Assembly: GCA_003427395.1 (NCBI GenBank)
Contig: BFEA01000437.1
Span: 438,332-502,331 of the forward strand
Source of the DNA: Chara braunii
Taxonomy: Eukaryota; Streptophyta; Charophyceae; Charales; Characeae
Length of the DNA stretch: 64,000 nucleotides
Direction: 5' to 3'
Positions 21,561 through 33,941 of the stretch are shown here, piece after piece. The notes under the pieces are model-generated. The model made no database searches. It was not told the DNA's origin and saw nothing but the letters and a program-made list of their open reading frames with translations. The stretch's first letter is position 1. Every line of letters starts with the position of its first letter. The position numbers were made by a program, and so were the translations under genes.

Positions 21561-22199
21561 GGCACTTAGGCCTGGACCCCACAGGAATGCGACAAGGAAA
21601 ACTTTTGCTGCGGAACTGTTTCCGGGACCTCACATGCCCCGGAAAAAGTCGTGGAAAGGTTTGGTTTACTTCGCGGAATCATTCCACGGGGCCCCACAGG
21701 CCGCGGAATGTGGCGTGGAAAAGCTTCCGAAACCGTTTCCACATGGTCTGGGGCATGGAAAAGTGGCGCGGGAGGGATTTCCGCCGCAATTTTGTGCCGA
21801 CTCTCAAACGTTGGGGGGCGATGCATCGCGAAGGTTTCCAAGGTCTCCAGCTCAGGCGGGAGTAGAAGATGTCCGGGCGGCCTACACTGTCGTCCATGTG
21901 TCGGACCACTCCGTCAACCGCCACCCGAAGTCGCCCTCCAACGAACATTGGTGGTTCCTAGGTTCCACGGGCGGTCACTCGGACGGACCACCACTTCCCA
22001 TTTCGGGATGGCACCCCGGGCACATTTCCTATTACGAAAAATTCAATCCGCATTTTGCCGCAAAACAGCCTCCGCTGTGGGGTCCCCGCAGAAGGCTTTC
22101 CAGACTTGCCAAGACTCTTCCGACAACCATTCTGCGGAAACGTCTTTTCCAAAGGAAGAAAATAAAAAACTAACACGAACAGAGAACGTCACAAGTTGA
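21561..22199. other. GC-rich segment with repeated CCCCACAGG and GCGGAA strings
   Basis: GACCCCACAGGAATGCG at the left and, in reverse complement, GACCCCACAGCGGAGG near the right end hint at a decayed foldback element of about 600 bp. A 215-residue ORF here (21526-22173) has no motif and follows the repeat composition, so it is not called as a gene. Confidence 0.3.
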
Positions 22200-23676
22200 G
22201 TGGCGCTTGATCGCAAGGGAAATGCGAACTTGGGTCTGAGAATGAATGAGGACTAGAAAGAAGAGAGAAAAAGAAAGAGGAGAAGGGAAGGAGGAAAAGC
22301 CAACAAGGTGAGGGATCTGGGAAGCACGATTAAAATCACAAATAAGATCGTGGAAGAGTGAGATCATGAGGTGAGTAAAGGAAATGGATGAGACAGGAAG
22401 AGAGAGAGAAGGAAAAGGAGAACGACGAGAAGGAAGGGGAAAGGGAAGGGAGAAAGAAGGCGGGGATTTCGACGAAGAAGAAGAAGTGGCTAACCTCTCT
22501 CGCGAATCTCATACGATCGTGAAGCTGAAGGTGACGTTTCTAATTTCAGTTTTGAAACTTATGTACTCAAGTTACAAAGGAGTTTTCTACATTTTTGGAA
22601 CGCCACCACAACACTATTTGAGGTAAGTCTTTTACTTTATTATTATTTTTATTTATATATTATTTCATTCCTATTTATTCTTATAAACTATTAATCGAAT
22701 GAATCTACAGGTCAAATTCATATCAATGAAGTAAAAGGGGTTCAAATCATGAGCCTGCACGAAGGCAAAAACAGACACGCACGCGATTACTAAAGCAAGC
22801 ACGCACACCAATGTGCATACGACCACGAAAGAGCGAACAAAACGAGTGAGAAGATGAGCGAATGCACTAAAACAGCAGAAAAGGAAAAGAGAGGGAGTAA
22901 GAAGGTGACCAATATAAGAGATGAAAAACCATCAATCACGAGCAGAGGAACGAATGCGCGATGCGTGTGGAGGAGGATGTAAGGAAAGAGGAAGAAGAAG
23001 AGGAGGGGAAAGAAAGACAAGTGATAATTGGTAGAAACTTACTAGAAAGGAAGAAAGAGAGAGTGAGAAAAGAGAGAAACGTACCTGGTGTATGTTGACT
23101 GTATGCATAGGTGGTAACGTCACATACATTGGTCTTCACCTTAGAGGTGATCTTATTGCATGAATGTAGATAGGTAAGGTAAGCTGAGTAGTGTAGGTAG
23201 AGAGTTGGGCGCCGATAAGTAGGACTGACATCAGACTCTATATAACTAAGGCCTAAGAATGTCGACTTTGACATTCGAGTTCACTGTACTGCTCTTATTG
23301 GGATAGTACCTTTATGCATCGTGCTCTCTACTTGGTACATGACTATCTAGGCTACAACATGATTTTGCAATTTGGATTACTGTCTATCGCTCTCGACAAT
23401 ATTCCGTGCAGTTCACTTCTGCATTCCTTGAATCTGGTCGTATTAGCAGTCAGACTATCACGAGGTGTTGAGACTACCAAAGAGGAAAGTAGGGGAAGTC
23501 GAGGTTGAAATGGAGGGAAGAAGAAAGTAGAAACGAAAAGAAGGAAGTGAAAAGCATAAGTGCAGACAACCACCGACCTTGAATGCAACACATCCTTTTT
23601 CAGATTGTACCTGAATTGATGGGTAGCCTGTTTACATTTTTTATCAATACTTAATCGTTATAATTATTTATGTACA
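22200..23676 (+). repeat. AT/purine-rich dispersed repeat, copy 1
   Basis: Purine-rich strings at 22240-22490 are followed by sequence at 23085-23640 that aligns in order with 25150-25770, with shared landmarks such as GATTTTGCAATTTGGATT against TATTTTGCAATTTGGATT, and ACCTGG.GTATG. No protein motif was recognised in any frame. Confidence 0.6.
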
Positions 23677-24445
23677 TAGGGTTATCGGCGTTCAGGATGG
23701 GCCGAACGCCCGAACCCGAACGCCCGAACGTATGGAACCCCTTGGGGATGCGTTCGGCCGTTCAGGCCGAACGCGGAAAAAAAAAAAAAAAAAAAAAAAA
23801 AANNNNNNNNNNNNNNNNNNNNNNNNNNNNNNNNNNNNNNNNNNAAATCTAAAAAAAATATATATTATGAAGAAAAATAAACTAAACAAGATTTGATCGA
23901 GAATTACATCCAAATTCCTTACCAAATTTGAAATAAAAATAAAATACGAAAAACAAATACTAATAATAAAAATAATAATAATAATAAATAAATTTAGTAA
24001 GTTCGTAAGCACGTTTTTGACACCGCCATCTTTGGCGATTTTTTATTTTTTTTTAGCACAGCTAGTGCCCTGAAAATTTACACATCTGTACTTCACATAA
24101 TAAAAAACTCACTAAAAACGTTTCAAAAAATAATAAAATTGTTTAGACCCCGAACTAAAGTGAAAACAAAAAGTAAAAAGTAAAAAAAGTGGGCGAGCAC
24201 GTTTTGACACCGCTATCTTTGACGATTTGTAATTCTTAGTGTGTTGAGCCAAATAACTTCAAAATTTATAGGCGTGTACCTCATGTCATAGAGAACTCAC
24301 AACAAAAAATTCAGAAAAATAAAATAAAATTTAAGACCCGATATAATTTTTGGCGGGCGCCGAAAGCCGTCGGGTTCGAACCCCGAACCCCCGTACGTAC
24401 GAAGATCTGCCTGGGGACCTCCGTACGTACAGGCTGGTGACCCTG
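23677..24445 (-). mobile_element. Non-autonomous hAT-like element, unit 1
   Basis: About 770 bp ending in GGTGACCCTG on the right and a degenerate TAGGGTTATCGG on the left. It is the same subfamily as the unit at 26924-27672 but in opposite orientation: its right end reversed reads CAGGGTCACCAGCCTGTACG. GC-rich termini enclose an AT-rich body holding two copies of a GACACCGCCATCTTTGGCGA-like motif. The N gap at 23803-23844 falls inside. No transposase is present. Confidence 0.75.
23803..23844. other. Assembly gap (42 N)
   Basis: A run of 42 ambiguous bases directly after a poly-A tract, so the true tract length is unknown. Confidence 0.99.
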
Positions 24446-24467
24446 TATATATACATATATATATACA

Positions 24468-25055
24468 CAGGGTTACCTGACCGAACGTTCGGGGGCCCCC
24501 GGGCTGGCCCCGGAACGTTCGAGCGTTCGGGGTCCCGTTCGGGGCCTCAAAATAAGTTTTTTTTTCTGAATGTTTTTTTGTGAATTTTCTATGATGTAAC
24601 TTGCACGCCTATAAAGTTTGAAGTTGTTCTGCTAAGCCAAAAGAACATTAAAATTCGTCAAAGATGGGGGTGTCAAAACGTGTTGGCCCACTCACTATTT
24701 TTGTTTTTTTTCACTTTTAAGTTTTTGTTTTCACTTTATTTCGGGGCCTAAACAATTTTATTATTTTTTGAAAAAAAAATAATGAGTTATTATCTGTAAA
24801 TTTTCAGGGCATTTGTCAATGCCAAAAAATAATTAAAAATCGGCAAAGATGGGGGTGTTGAAAATGTGCTGGCACACTCATTCATTTTAATTCTTTTTTT
24901 ATTTTTTTTTATTTTTATCAAAGTGTTTATTTTCTATATTTGATTTTAATTCAAATTTCGTAAAGAATTTGGATGTGGTGCCGAACGGGCGAACGCCTTC
25001 CGAAGGGGTCCCGTACGTTCGGGCGTTCGGCCCGTCCCGAACGCCGGCAACCCTG
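24468..25055 (+). mobile_element. Non-autonomous hAT-like element, unit 2, with exact 8-bp duplication
   Basis: Starts CAGGGTTACC and ends GGCAACCCTG, flanked on both sides by TATATACA (24460-24467 and 25056-25063). A CAGGG terminus and an 8-bp duplication are typical of the hAT superfamily. The 588-bp body holds two copies of the CAAAGATGGGGGTGT motif and no ORF of note. It lies next to unit 1 in TA-rich sequence. Confidence 0.87.
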
Positions 25056-25063
25056 TATATACA

Positions 25064-25920
25064 TTCATAAAAATATATGTCGTTATTTTATCCTTGCTAC
25101 AAGGAAAGATGAGCGTGGTAAGGCGGCACACGTGTGGGCAGCGTTCTAAGATGGGTGGAAACTTACCTGGCGTATGCTCATGCTCTGGACTGGTTCTGCA
25201 GTCACAGACATTGATCTTTAACTTTGGTGTGATCGTGTTGCACGAGCGTAGATAGGATAGGTAGGTCGAATAGTGTTTGTTGAGCACTGTGGACCAATCA
25301 ATAGGTGCGACTTTTGATATTATGATGGGTGTGACCAGAGAGAGTTGGTTCTGGCATTTAAATTTGGAAATTCGTTGTATTACTCTTATTATGATGGTAT
25401 CTTGGTGCATCGTTGTCTCTGCTTCGTACATAACTTTCAAGACTACAACGTTATTTTGCAATTTGGATTTTTTTTTATCACTCTCGCTCATATTCCTTGC
25501 AGTTCGAATATGAATTCAAGGAATCGGACTGTACTAATGACCTGACAAGCACGAAGCAGGTGACAAAGATGGAAAGTAGAGGAAGATGAGATTAAGAGGG
25601 AGGGACAAAAAAAGTAAGGAAGAAGGTGACTGGAGCATAAGCACAGTCGATCATCACTCACCCCGAAATACAAGGCACCTTCGTCTCGATAATATCCCAC
25701 TAGAGGAAGATAACTTTTTAAATTGTTATCAATCATAAGTATTGGTAACCAAATACCCTTAAACAACACTTCATGATTTTGTATTAACCTACGAGAGAGG
25801 AAGGTAAAAGGATGACGTTGACATTTGAAAACACTACAAGTTCAGGTCTTTATCTCGGTGCGTACGACTTTCAGCATAACCCGTGACTATCTACAATTTG
25901 GCCTCACTCCTTGTAAGGCA
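25064..25920 (+). repeat. AT-rich dispersed repeat, copy 2
   Basis: 25150-25770 is collinear with 23085-23640. A shorter third, partial match lies at about 25810-25920 (TAACCCGTGACTATCTACAATTTGG). No coding content is recognised. Confidence 0.55.
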
Positions 25921-26332
25921 GGCACTTTTTTTTTTTTTTTTGCGGTCTCTGATTACTACTCGCCGTACTCGGGCTTGTAACGATTTGATATTCATATCTG
26001 ATCATGAATAGTTGATTAAACTGATGAAAGAGGGTGTTAGAAGGAGAAGAAGGGGAAGGAGTGAAAGATAGTAGAGGAAAGAGAGAAGAGGAAGAGCGAA
26101 GAGAAGGAAAAAGAGAAGGAGACAAGGAAGGGCAAGGACATAAGAATGAAGAAAATTTGGTTGATAAGAGGGAAGAAGGGCTGTCATTCCTAGCATATAC
26201 TTTCTTGGATTTTTTGTTCCTTGCAAGTACATTCACAACATTGCTATGATAATATTGTTATCATTATTATTTTTATGACAGTATTATTGGATTTATTATT
26301 ATTTATGTTATTATATTAATATACTATTCATA

Positions 26333-26405
<73 letters not shown>

Positions 26406-26462
26406 CATTATTATTATTATTATTACTATAATTATTCTTATTATTACTATTTTTATTATAAT
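25921..26462. repeat. Purine-rich and (ATT)n low-complexity region
   Basis: A T tract, a GAGAAG/GAAGGA-rich stretch (26040-26180) similar in composition to 22380-22480, and a long ATT trinucleotide repeat (about 26333-26460). Confidence 0.8.
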
Positions 26463-28017
26463 CCTAGTTGTTGGCACTCGGGACGGGCTGAACGCCCGAA
26501 CCCGAACGCCGGAAAGTTTGGGACCCCCTCTCGACGTGTTCGGTCGTTCGACCGAATGCGGACCCAAAAAAATAAAATAAAATCAATTCCAAAAAATCGA
26601 AAAAACAATTATGTTATGTAGAGGAATACACTGAGCAATATTTACCTGAACGTTACATCCAAGTTCTTTACAAAATTTGAAATAAAAATCAAATATGAAA
26701 ATAAATAATAATAATCATTAATTTGATATTAAATAATAACAATTAAAGAAAATAAAACAAGAATGAAATTATTGAGTTGGCGAGCATCTTTCTTACACCG
26801 CCATCTTTGGCGATTTTTTTTATTTTTTTTTAGCTTTGACAAATGCCATGAAAAATTATATATGTGTATCTTACATAATCAAGAACCTAAAAATAAGATT
26901 TGAAAACATAATATTATGATAATCAGGGTCACCAGCCCGTACGTACGGACGTCCCCGGGCAGACCTTCGTACGTACGGGCGTTCGGGGTCCGAACCCAAC
27001 GTCATTCGGCCCCCGCCAAAAATTATTTCGGGGCCTAAAAATAAATATTTTCTTCTGAATTTTGTTTTGAGAGTTTTCAATGACGTGCGGTACATGCGTG
27101 TAAATTTTCAAGTCCTTTGGCTAATCCAAATAAAAATCAAAAATCGCGAAAGATGACGGTGTCAAAATGTGCTCGCCCATGGATTTTTTCACTTTTTACT
27201 TTTTGTTTTCACTTTAGTTCGGGGTCTAAGCAATTTTATTATTCTTTGAAATTGTTTTAATGGGTTTTGTACTATGTGAAGTACACATCTGTAAATTTTC
27301 AGCGCATTTGGCTATGCCAAAAAAAAATGAAAAATCGCCAAAGATGGCGGTGTCGAAAACATGCTCACGCACTCACTAAATTTAATTTTTATTTTTATTT
27401 TTTTTATTTTTATTATAAGTGGTTTTTTTCGTATTTTATTTATATTTCAAATTTGGTAAGGAAATCGGATGATATACTTGGGAAAATCTTGTTTAATTTA
27501 TTTTTCTCCATAACATTTTTTTTTTTCAGATTTTTTTGATGCCTTTTTTATTTTTATTTTTTTATTTTTTTTCTGTGTTCGGCCCGAACGGCCGAATGCA
27601 TCTCCAAGGGGTCTCATACGTTCGGGCGTTCAGGTTCGGGCGTTCAACCCGTCCCGAACGCCGGTTACCCTGATGATAATAATGTATTTCATGCCCCGAA
27701 ATAAAGTAAAAATAAAAAGTGAAAATAGAGAAAGAACAAGTTAGTGAGTGGGCAAGCATGTTTTGCTATTACCATTTTTGCCGATTATTCATTATTTTCA
27801 GGCTTAACAGAATGTCTTCAACATTGAGAGGAATATACCCTACATTATAGAGAACCCAAAAAAAAAAACTAAAAAAAAATCGTAATATTAATGTGTCAAA
27901 ATAGTTTTTTTACAGGGTCCGAATCCCTTCGGGTTCAGGCCCCGTACGGGGACCCGAACGGCCGAACGTTTTGGGGGTCAGCTTAGAGACCTTCGTGCGT
28001 TCGGCCTGGCAAAACCC
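26463..28017 (+). mobile_element. Older hAT-like element, unit 0, split by a nested insertion
   Basis: The left part (26463-26923) and the right part (27681-28017) together follow the order of unit 1: GC-rich left end with GAACGCCCGAACCCGAACGC, AT-rich body with the ACACCGCCATCTTTGGCGA motif, the CCCCGAA.TAAAGT.AAAA string, and a GC-rich right end. They are separated by unit 3 and its duplicated target. Termini are degenerate, with ATTATAAT at the left and ATATTATT at the right as a possible old duplication. Confidence 0.68.
26924..27672 (+). mobile_element. Non-autonomous hAT-like element, unit 3, nested, exact 8-bp duplication
   Basis: 749 bp from CAGGGTCACCAGCCCGTACG to CGCCGGTTACCCTG, flanked by ATGATAAT at 26916-26923 and 27673-27680. 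It contains two CAAAGATG.CGGTGTC motifs about 190 bp apart, next to a TTCACTTTAGTTCGGGGTCT-type block. It lies inside the older unit 0. Confidence 0.9.
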
Positions 28018-29170
28018 ATATTATTATTATTATTTATTTATCATGTACTAGTGGGAGGTTCAAATATGGAAGGATAAGAGGCATTGGAAAGGAGATGGTC
28101 ATCGTCAATTTAAGATGGTGCATACCTCCTCCGCCTTCCTCCTTTCTCCCATTGTTTAATACTCTCATCTTTTCAATTATGGTTGCAAAGTGGCAAATTG
28201 ATATTCTTATCTTGAATGTTTTTGAGACAAATTATAGTTTTGAGGAATTTTCAAATTTATGCAAATACTTGCTTAGATTAGAATAAAATCTTAGTAACAA
28301 GGCGATTGGGAGAGCTTTGTCGGAGTTCATAATGTATTCTGGAGGCAGGGAACTGAAACGTATGCGCTCTCTAACCTAACTTATAAACCCTTAAGAGTTA
28401 TGACCTTTACATGTTGTTTGTGTCTGTAGCAATAAGACATATTTTTGTTTTTCCTTGTTTTCTTTGGGAGTAAGATTTAATCTCGAGAAAAAGGGGGGTT
28501 CATGTATAAAAAGCTTGACAATATGTGCAGAAGTGAAAAACGAATCTCTGTATGGATGGTCTAGTTATGTGAAATGTGATTCTGATATGGATTAAGTATG
28601 TCTTATTGTTTATGAAAAAATATAGTGAGAACGAGAACCTCCCGTGTGAGTTGTCTCACTATGTGTGTATTTTTTTTTTTTTTTGGTAGATAGGTCGGCA
28701 GGGATGTAAACTCCGTGAAGTTATGCCCTGTTCGACGGATCCTCCTAACATAAATAAAGTTGGGACCACGATGAGATCAGCTGGACACTGTGAAGATTAC
28801 TAGAATGTGTATGGTTATGGTTGTTGAGATGCTTTGATAATTGGCAAGAGTGTTATGAATCAGGAGGCATCGACTAATTGTTTCGTTTCAAAACATTCGA
28901 ATAACACTCGCAACTTTTTAAGCTAAACTAACACGAATTAGAAGTCAGTCATAATATTTTTTAGGAGCGCGAGGTCAGAGAAAGTTCCCGTGTGAACTAC
29001 CTTGCTACGAGTTGCCTCGATCATGGGATGTTGCCCCCGTGTGGCCTACTACACAAACTCAAAAACTTTGGAATGATCTAGGAGATGGATATACCCTTAC
29101 TTTAAAAATGAGAGAGTTGAAGTATGGTGTCAGAGTCTCTTCTAGAAAATATTTGTAGAGGGAAGAGGTT
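28018..29170. other. AT-rich intergenic DNA
   Basis: No coding feature is recognised. CCCGTGTGAGTTG-like strings at about 28640 and 28990 resemble the repeat unit that begins at 29171. Confidence 0.4.
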
Positions 29171-29400
29171 TAAGACCCCGGAGGCTCTGCCCTATAACCT
29201 ATCTGCTCAAGTAAGGGAAGTGGTAGTAAGAGTTGCGGGCCCCCGTGAGGTCTGCCTTATTACCAGCCAGCCTTACTAAAATATAAGTTGGTGACAAGAA
29301 GAGCGAGGTCCGGTGAGGTCTTTCGTATTACGAGTCAACACCGAGTAACAGTGATAGGTGGAGCGAGACTTCGTGAGGTCTGCCCTATCGCCTATCAACT
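29171..29400 (+). repeat. Degenerate tandem repeat, about 64-bp unit
   Basis: Four diverged units with the core GTGAGGTCTGCCCTAT and then CCTATCAAC-like strings, at about 29190, 29257, 29321 and 29381. Confidence 0.6.
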
Positions 29401-31161
29401 TGGGCAATACAAAAATAATAGATTCTGAGAGATCTACCTTACTATCATTAATCCTCTTTGATGATCCGGGAAAGGTAATATCCCGCAAAAATATAACTAA
29501 TTATTGACAAAATCACTTTTTGATTCTATTGAGGAGAGGATGTCAGAAGTGTGGTCCTGTATGACGTGTTCTACTATCTTGGAACCTCTTTATTGATTTA
29601 TCTTATGATTTTGTCCTATATGGGATTTCGTGAATGTTTGTTTGTGCATGTTTAAAGAAGAGGTATATATAAAAGAATGAGTCATGCGAAAAATGGTAAA
29701 AAGGTAAAAACTTAGGATAAAATGACATAACGGTTAGAAAGGTCAAGTCACCATTACCCAAGATAACTTAGTGAAATGAAGGGAGAGTAAACTATTGTCC
29801 AGTGCACCAACTGTAATGGTGATGACTGTGCAACTAGCTAAGATTAGGAAGTATGACTGAAGTTTCTTCTAGTATTCACAAGGACTGAGGGCTGCACTAC
29901 TCCGAGTTGCGCCGTCTAGAAAAAAACCTTTTAGGTGAAAATACGGAAAAAAGGATGTTAAGATTGTATTGGACTACTATGTTGTGCTTACAGGTCTTTA
30001 TCATTCCTGAAGAAAAGATTACGGAAGAAACAGTACGAAGCTACAATTATGAAATCGTTGGATAACAGATCGGTAGAAATTTCATCTATACTTCCTCGTG
30101 GCATGATACCCACACCTAAAGACAAAACCTAAAGGGACGGATAAAACCTCCCTTGTGTCTAAGCCTAAATGGTCCTGGTCACTCTCAAGGGACTTTGATT
30201 CTAGTGAGAAGACTGATGAAAGAGTTAGAGGTAGGAAGGAATGTTGTTCAAAGTTTTGGGGAGTGAGGGACAAGTCATGGACGAGTCAAAGTTGACGCTC
30301 ATTGTGCATTTTTGACCTGCATTGATGTGTGTGTGTGTATGTAATTCTTGTATTGGTGCAGGTGCGGGTCATCCTTGGTTTATTGAAAGTGGGGTGTCAT
30401 CTGGAAAATTCGGACTGGGTGCACCTCAGTTATGAGAAGTGAGGTCTATCACTCATCACACCCCTGATAAATATGACTATGCTTCAATCAAAATACTATA
30501 ACGAATCACGGTTTCATAGAGTTTAGGTTGATAAGGACTTTTAGTAAGGGAAAGGTCAATTAGATGGATAGATCGATGATCCAAAATTTATTCCAAGAAA
30601 ATTGATTTATGACATTTAATCTTTCTAACCCCTACAGGTTAACTGAGACATTAGAGCGATTGTACTGGGGTTAGAATTCCGGCGTCGAAAACTGCTCAAA
30701 AAAATCGACCTGTATTGTAGGACGGACTAGGAAATCAATACACCGGTACGCAAATGTATAAACAGGTCAGTCTTAAGGCGTTCTCCTGCACGGATACCTA
30801 CACTACGACGATCTTGAAAATGCCATCAGCCGACCTACCTCCGCAATTGCATGTAAAAACCTTCGTATGTGGGTCAGAAGCTCATCAGGGATATGCCTGC
30901 CTAAGGATGGTGACGACTCCTTAGGTAAAGGTAAGTCGTACCTCGCCGGATCTTTGTCCTGTCGCAGGCAGCCGCGAGAGGTATAGCTGGCGTTTAGGAT
31001 GGGACCGACAACGCTACTCAGTCACAAACATACACACACGTGGGTTTATTTTTTCTTTTAGTTTTATAAAACGCATTTCACCCTCTGATATCTTAGGACG
31101 CACACGGACCGGTGTCAACCGGTAGAAGTGGGCTGCCAGCACGCCGATCGATCCCTGTATA
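29401..31161. other. AT-rich intergenic DNA, possible decayed copia protease trace
   Basis: Mostly without features. At about 30378-30407 the plus strand reads Trp-Phe-Ile-Glu-Ser-Gly-Val-Ser, a weak echo of the copia protease motif WxxDSGAS; this alone is not enough to call a gene. The segment 30780-31160 has higher GC, cause unknown. Confidence 0.3.
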
Positions 31162-31548
31162 TCACCCGTGTCTGTCACCCAAGGAAGTGTCGCTCGGGGC
31201 TCCTGTAACCTTTAGAGAATCTTTGTGTGTCATAACAAGAATCAAGTTAGCATAAAGGACAAAAACAACCAACTCATGGAACTTGTAGACAATTGGCATG
31301 AATTTGATGTCACAGTTCTTCGATGTCGACCGAGATCCTGTCAGGTAAAACAGATAGAGCCGGTTCTCGCCAAGTGTTATCATAAAGGAAGTAAACGACG
31401 ACGTAAGGCTCGAGCCGTCCGACACCGGTTGAGGGCGCGTGTCAATTTTTTTCCCATCAAACTTCATGAGGTGCATGTAGATGGCTTTGAACATGCACAA
31501 ACATGGTTTAAACCCGCGGGTGTGAATGAGAACACTCATTCGACGCAT
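31162..31548 (-). pseudogene. Possible decayed copia-type reverse transcriptase fragment
   Basis: The 128-residue minus-strand reading contains HELVVFVLYANLILVMTHKD. It lines up with the copia RT block around FLVLYVDDILLxxND, with the catalytic pair changed (YANL). The spacing from the preceding Tyr-Lys-Phe also fits. No other RT motif is seen nearby and the plus strand also has a long ORF, so this is a weak call on one motif. Confidence 0.33.
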
Positions 31549-33716
31549 TCAAACAGTTACATAGGCTTATTTCGAATTTTTTTGTCACGACAGTCGCGTG
31601 AGTTTAATGAGAAAAAAAAAGGTAAAAATGTACAACGGCTAAGTACTCAAGACAACTTTCAACGAGCAGATAAAAATACCGAAAACAACATAGTCATATG
31701 TACCTCTTTAAGGAAGTTATATACACAATTTTTTTGTACAAAAGTTTATTACCTATACGTTTAAGATCATAAACCATATATATATGCTCACTCCTTTTTG
31801 TATGTAAGTTAGAGTAATATTTTTGACGTATACATATTTTCATTCTTGGGAAACAAATAAGTAGATAAGAGGTTCTTTAAATTTATCTAGACCAAACTCA
31901 TTAGATATTAGACCAACCTCATAGCCACGCAACTTTGTTGCCCATGATATATACCAGTAACAATTAGAGTGACTACAATTAGAAAAAAAATATATATATA
32001 TATTAACAACAAAGAAAATTTGCGGAAAGTGAGTTAAATTTACTGAACTGTCGCACTGTTTGCCACATGAAGCAATGCTTAGGACAGATCATATAAAGAT
32101 AAGGAGTCAAGTCCGTCACTCTTAAGGTTGTGTACTATCTTCCGAACATCCTCAACAATCTCCTCAATCAAGATACCGTTGAACTTCATGGTAACGCATA
32201 CCCCTAAAAGTTAAGTAAACCATTCGATTAATGATTGTTTTCATTACCACTTTCAACTGTCTAGTCAGGAGATCCTACTTCCGACACAATATAATGACCT
32301 CGTTTTTCTTCAGTGCCTATAGTATAGTGTGAGTCTCCTTAATGAAACCCTCATTACCATTTAGAGCTGCATTGTCTGCATCTGACCAACCTATGACATT
32401 TTTCCTTCCTATGATTTATCCAAACATCCTCGTGTTGCTTCATATCGTTCATCCAACTAAGATTAAAAAAGGGATGGTGGAGTGTGCTACTTCCTTTACC
32501 TCACACTTGCATTGGAACCTTCTTAAGCTTATCAACCTTTTGTTATTAGTTGTTGACTTGTTTTATCTTTGTAGTCCTATTGACATTCCTCAACCACGTC
32601 CTCTTTGAAATTTGATTGTTCACTATATAATGCCTTATAAGGTTGTGATACTGCTCTCTTATCAGTCTCACGGAATTAACTGATCGTACAGATTTTACAC
32701 ATAGTGGTATTTGTGGTTGTGAGAATGTTGTTGGAAGAGTCGCACTGCCTTGTTTATTGTCTGGGTCTAGAGTCTTCTGCCTCCATGTTTCTCCCTTTGT
32801 TGTTGCGAGCCTTACGTAGTGCAACAAGCTTAACCTCATGAGTGATAGTTTTTTTTTTTTTTTTTCAAAGTAGTCATATTGACCAATAACTAGTTCATCA
32901 TCTCTTCTAAATTTTTTTGTAGTTGTTTAACCACATCTGTGTAGCATCGATTCGGGTTCGGTTACCGTTCGTAACCGAACACGAACGAGCGCGAAAACCT
33001 TTCCAACACGAATATAAAAATATTAAAAATAAAAAATATACAATATTCCTTAAAGATATGAAAAAACTAACATGTTATGTAAAATAATAATGAGAACAAC
33101 TTTTATCCAGAGGTATGCTCACGTTCGTAACCAAACACGAATTAATAATAAAAAAGTTATTTTTTTATTGTTTTTAATATGCTTGAATGAACACGTGCTG
33201 GAGATGTTCGGTTGAACACCCGAACATACTCGAAGGTTCGAAAAAACTCTAAACATGTTCGGTGTACTACACAGAACCACATCTTGATCTGAAGTCTTGA
33301 CGACGATAAAATACGTTTGTGAAGAACCCAACTCTCCAAGTTCGTCGTTCAATTCCTTGAGACGACAGCCGTCGTTATTTTTCTTGGCCAAAAACATTTT
33401 ACGAACATGATCCAATGTATTTTTCATAACTTTGTGATCTACGTCTCAAAATCCTTCTTTTTTTTCTGCTTCTCGCGCTTTAATTCTTCAATTTTTTCAC
33501 GTATCAAATGTTTTTTCATCATCCTTTCCGAACTGATTTTATTCTTCCTCGACGTATTGATATACTTTCATCTTTGCAAAAATATCAGTCGAAGTGTGAA
33601 CCCCTTTGATGTAATCATTTGAAATATTATGCTGAGACCAGACTTTCATTTGGTTAGCTATTACAAGCACAAAGTAGAGTAAGAAGAGCAACTTAAACAT
33701 AAACGATAGTGATACT
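31549..33716. other. AT-rich intergenic DNA; GTTCG-rich inverted repeats near 33 kb
   Basis: At 32945-33260, strings such as GTTCGTAACCGAACACGAAC and ATGTTCGGTTGAACACCCGA suggest another small, decayed inverted-repeat element. ORFs here lack motifs. Confidence 0.35.
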
Positions 33717-33941
33717 TCAACTCGGACTTGTAGCGTGTTTAGGACACCACTTAGAAAAATGTTTAGGCTCACCGTAATTGTAACATGTCCGGACAAAGAT
33801 GGAAGATGTGTCACTAGCCATACGAATAAACTCTATAAGATCGTCGGTTTCATAATAACACGCGCTGAAACGAAGCCATTGGATTTTTGTGTAATTTCTG
33901 TGTTGGTTACTTCTTGACATTAGGTGTAAAATGACTGACAT
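33717..33941 (-). pseudogene. Decayed retroelement gag fragment with mutated zinc knuckle
   Basis: Seventy-four residues on the minus strand include CYNYGEPKHFSKWC, which matches the CCHC knuckle CX2CX4HX4C with the second Cys replaced by Tyr. Retrotransposon gag proteins commonly have CYNCGEPGHFSKDC-like strings. Nothing else of the element is recognisable around it. Confidence 0.5.

Noticed and set aside
21526-22173. 215-residue plus-strand ORF as a host gene
   Set aside because: It overlaps repeat R and a repetitive GC-rich segment, has open frames in several other readings and no recognisable motif.
24365-24385. tRNA B-box (GGTTCGAACCCC)
   Set aside because: It lies in the GC-rich terminus of a hAT-like element among many GTTCG strings, with no A box or tRNA fold.
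30378-30407. copia protease
   Set aside because: Only one short string, with the catalytic Asp replaced by Glu, and no supporting domain in the same orientation.
30860-30905. Hammerhead ribozyme on the minus strand (CTGATGAGCTTC..CGAAGG)
   Set aside because: The GAAA is absent and the candidate stem II would use the bases needed for the core.
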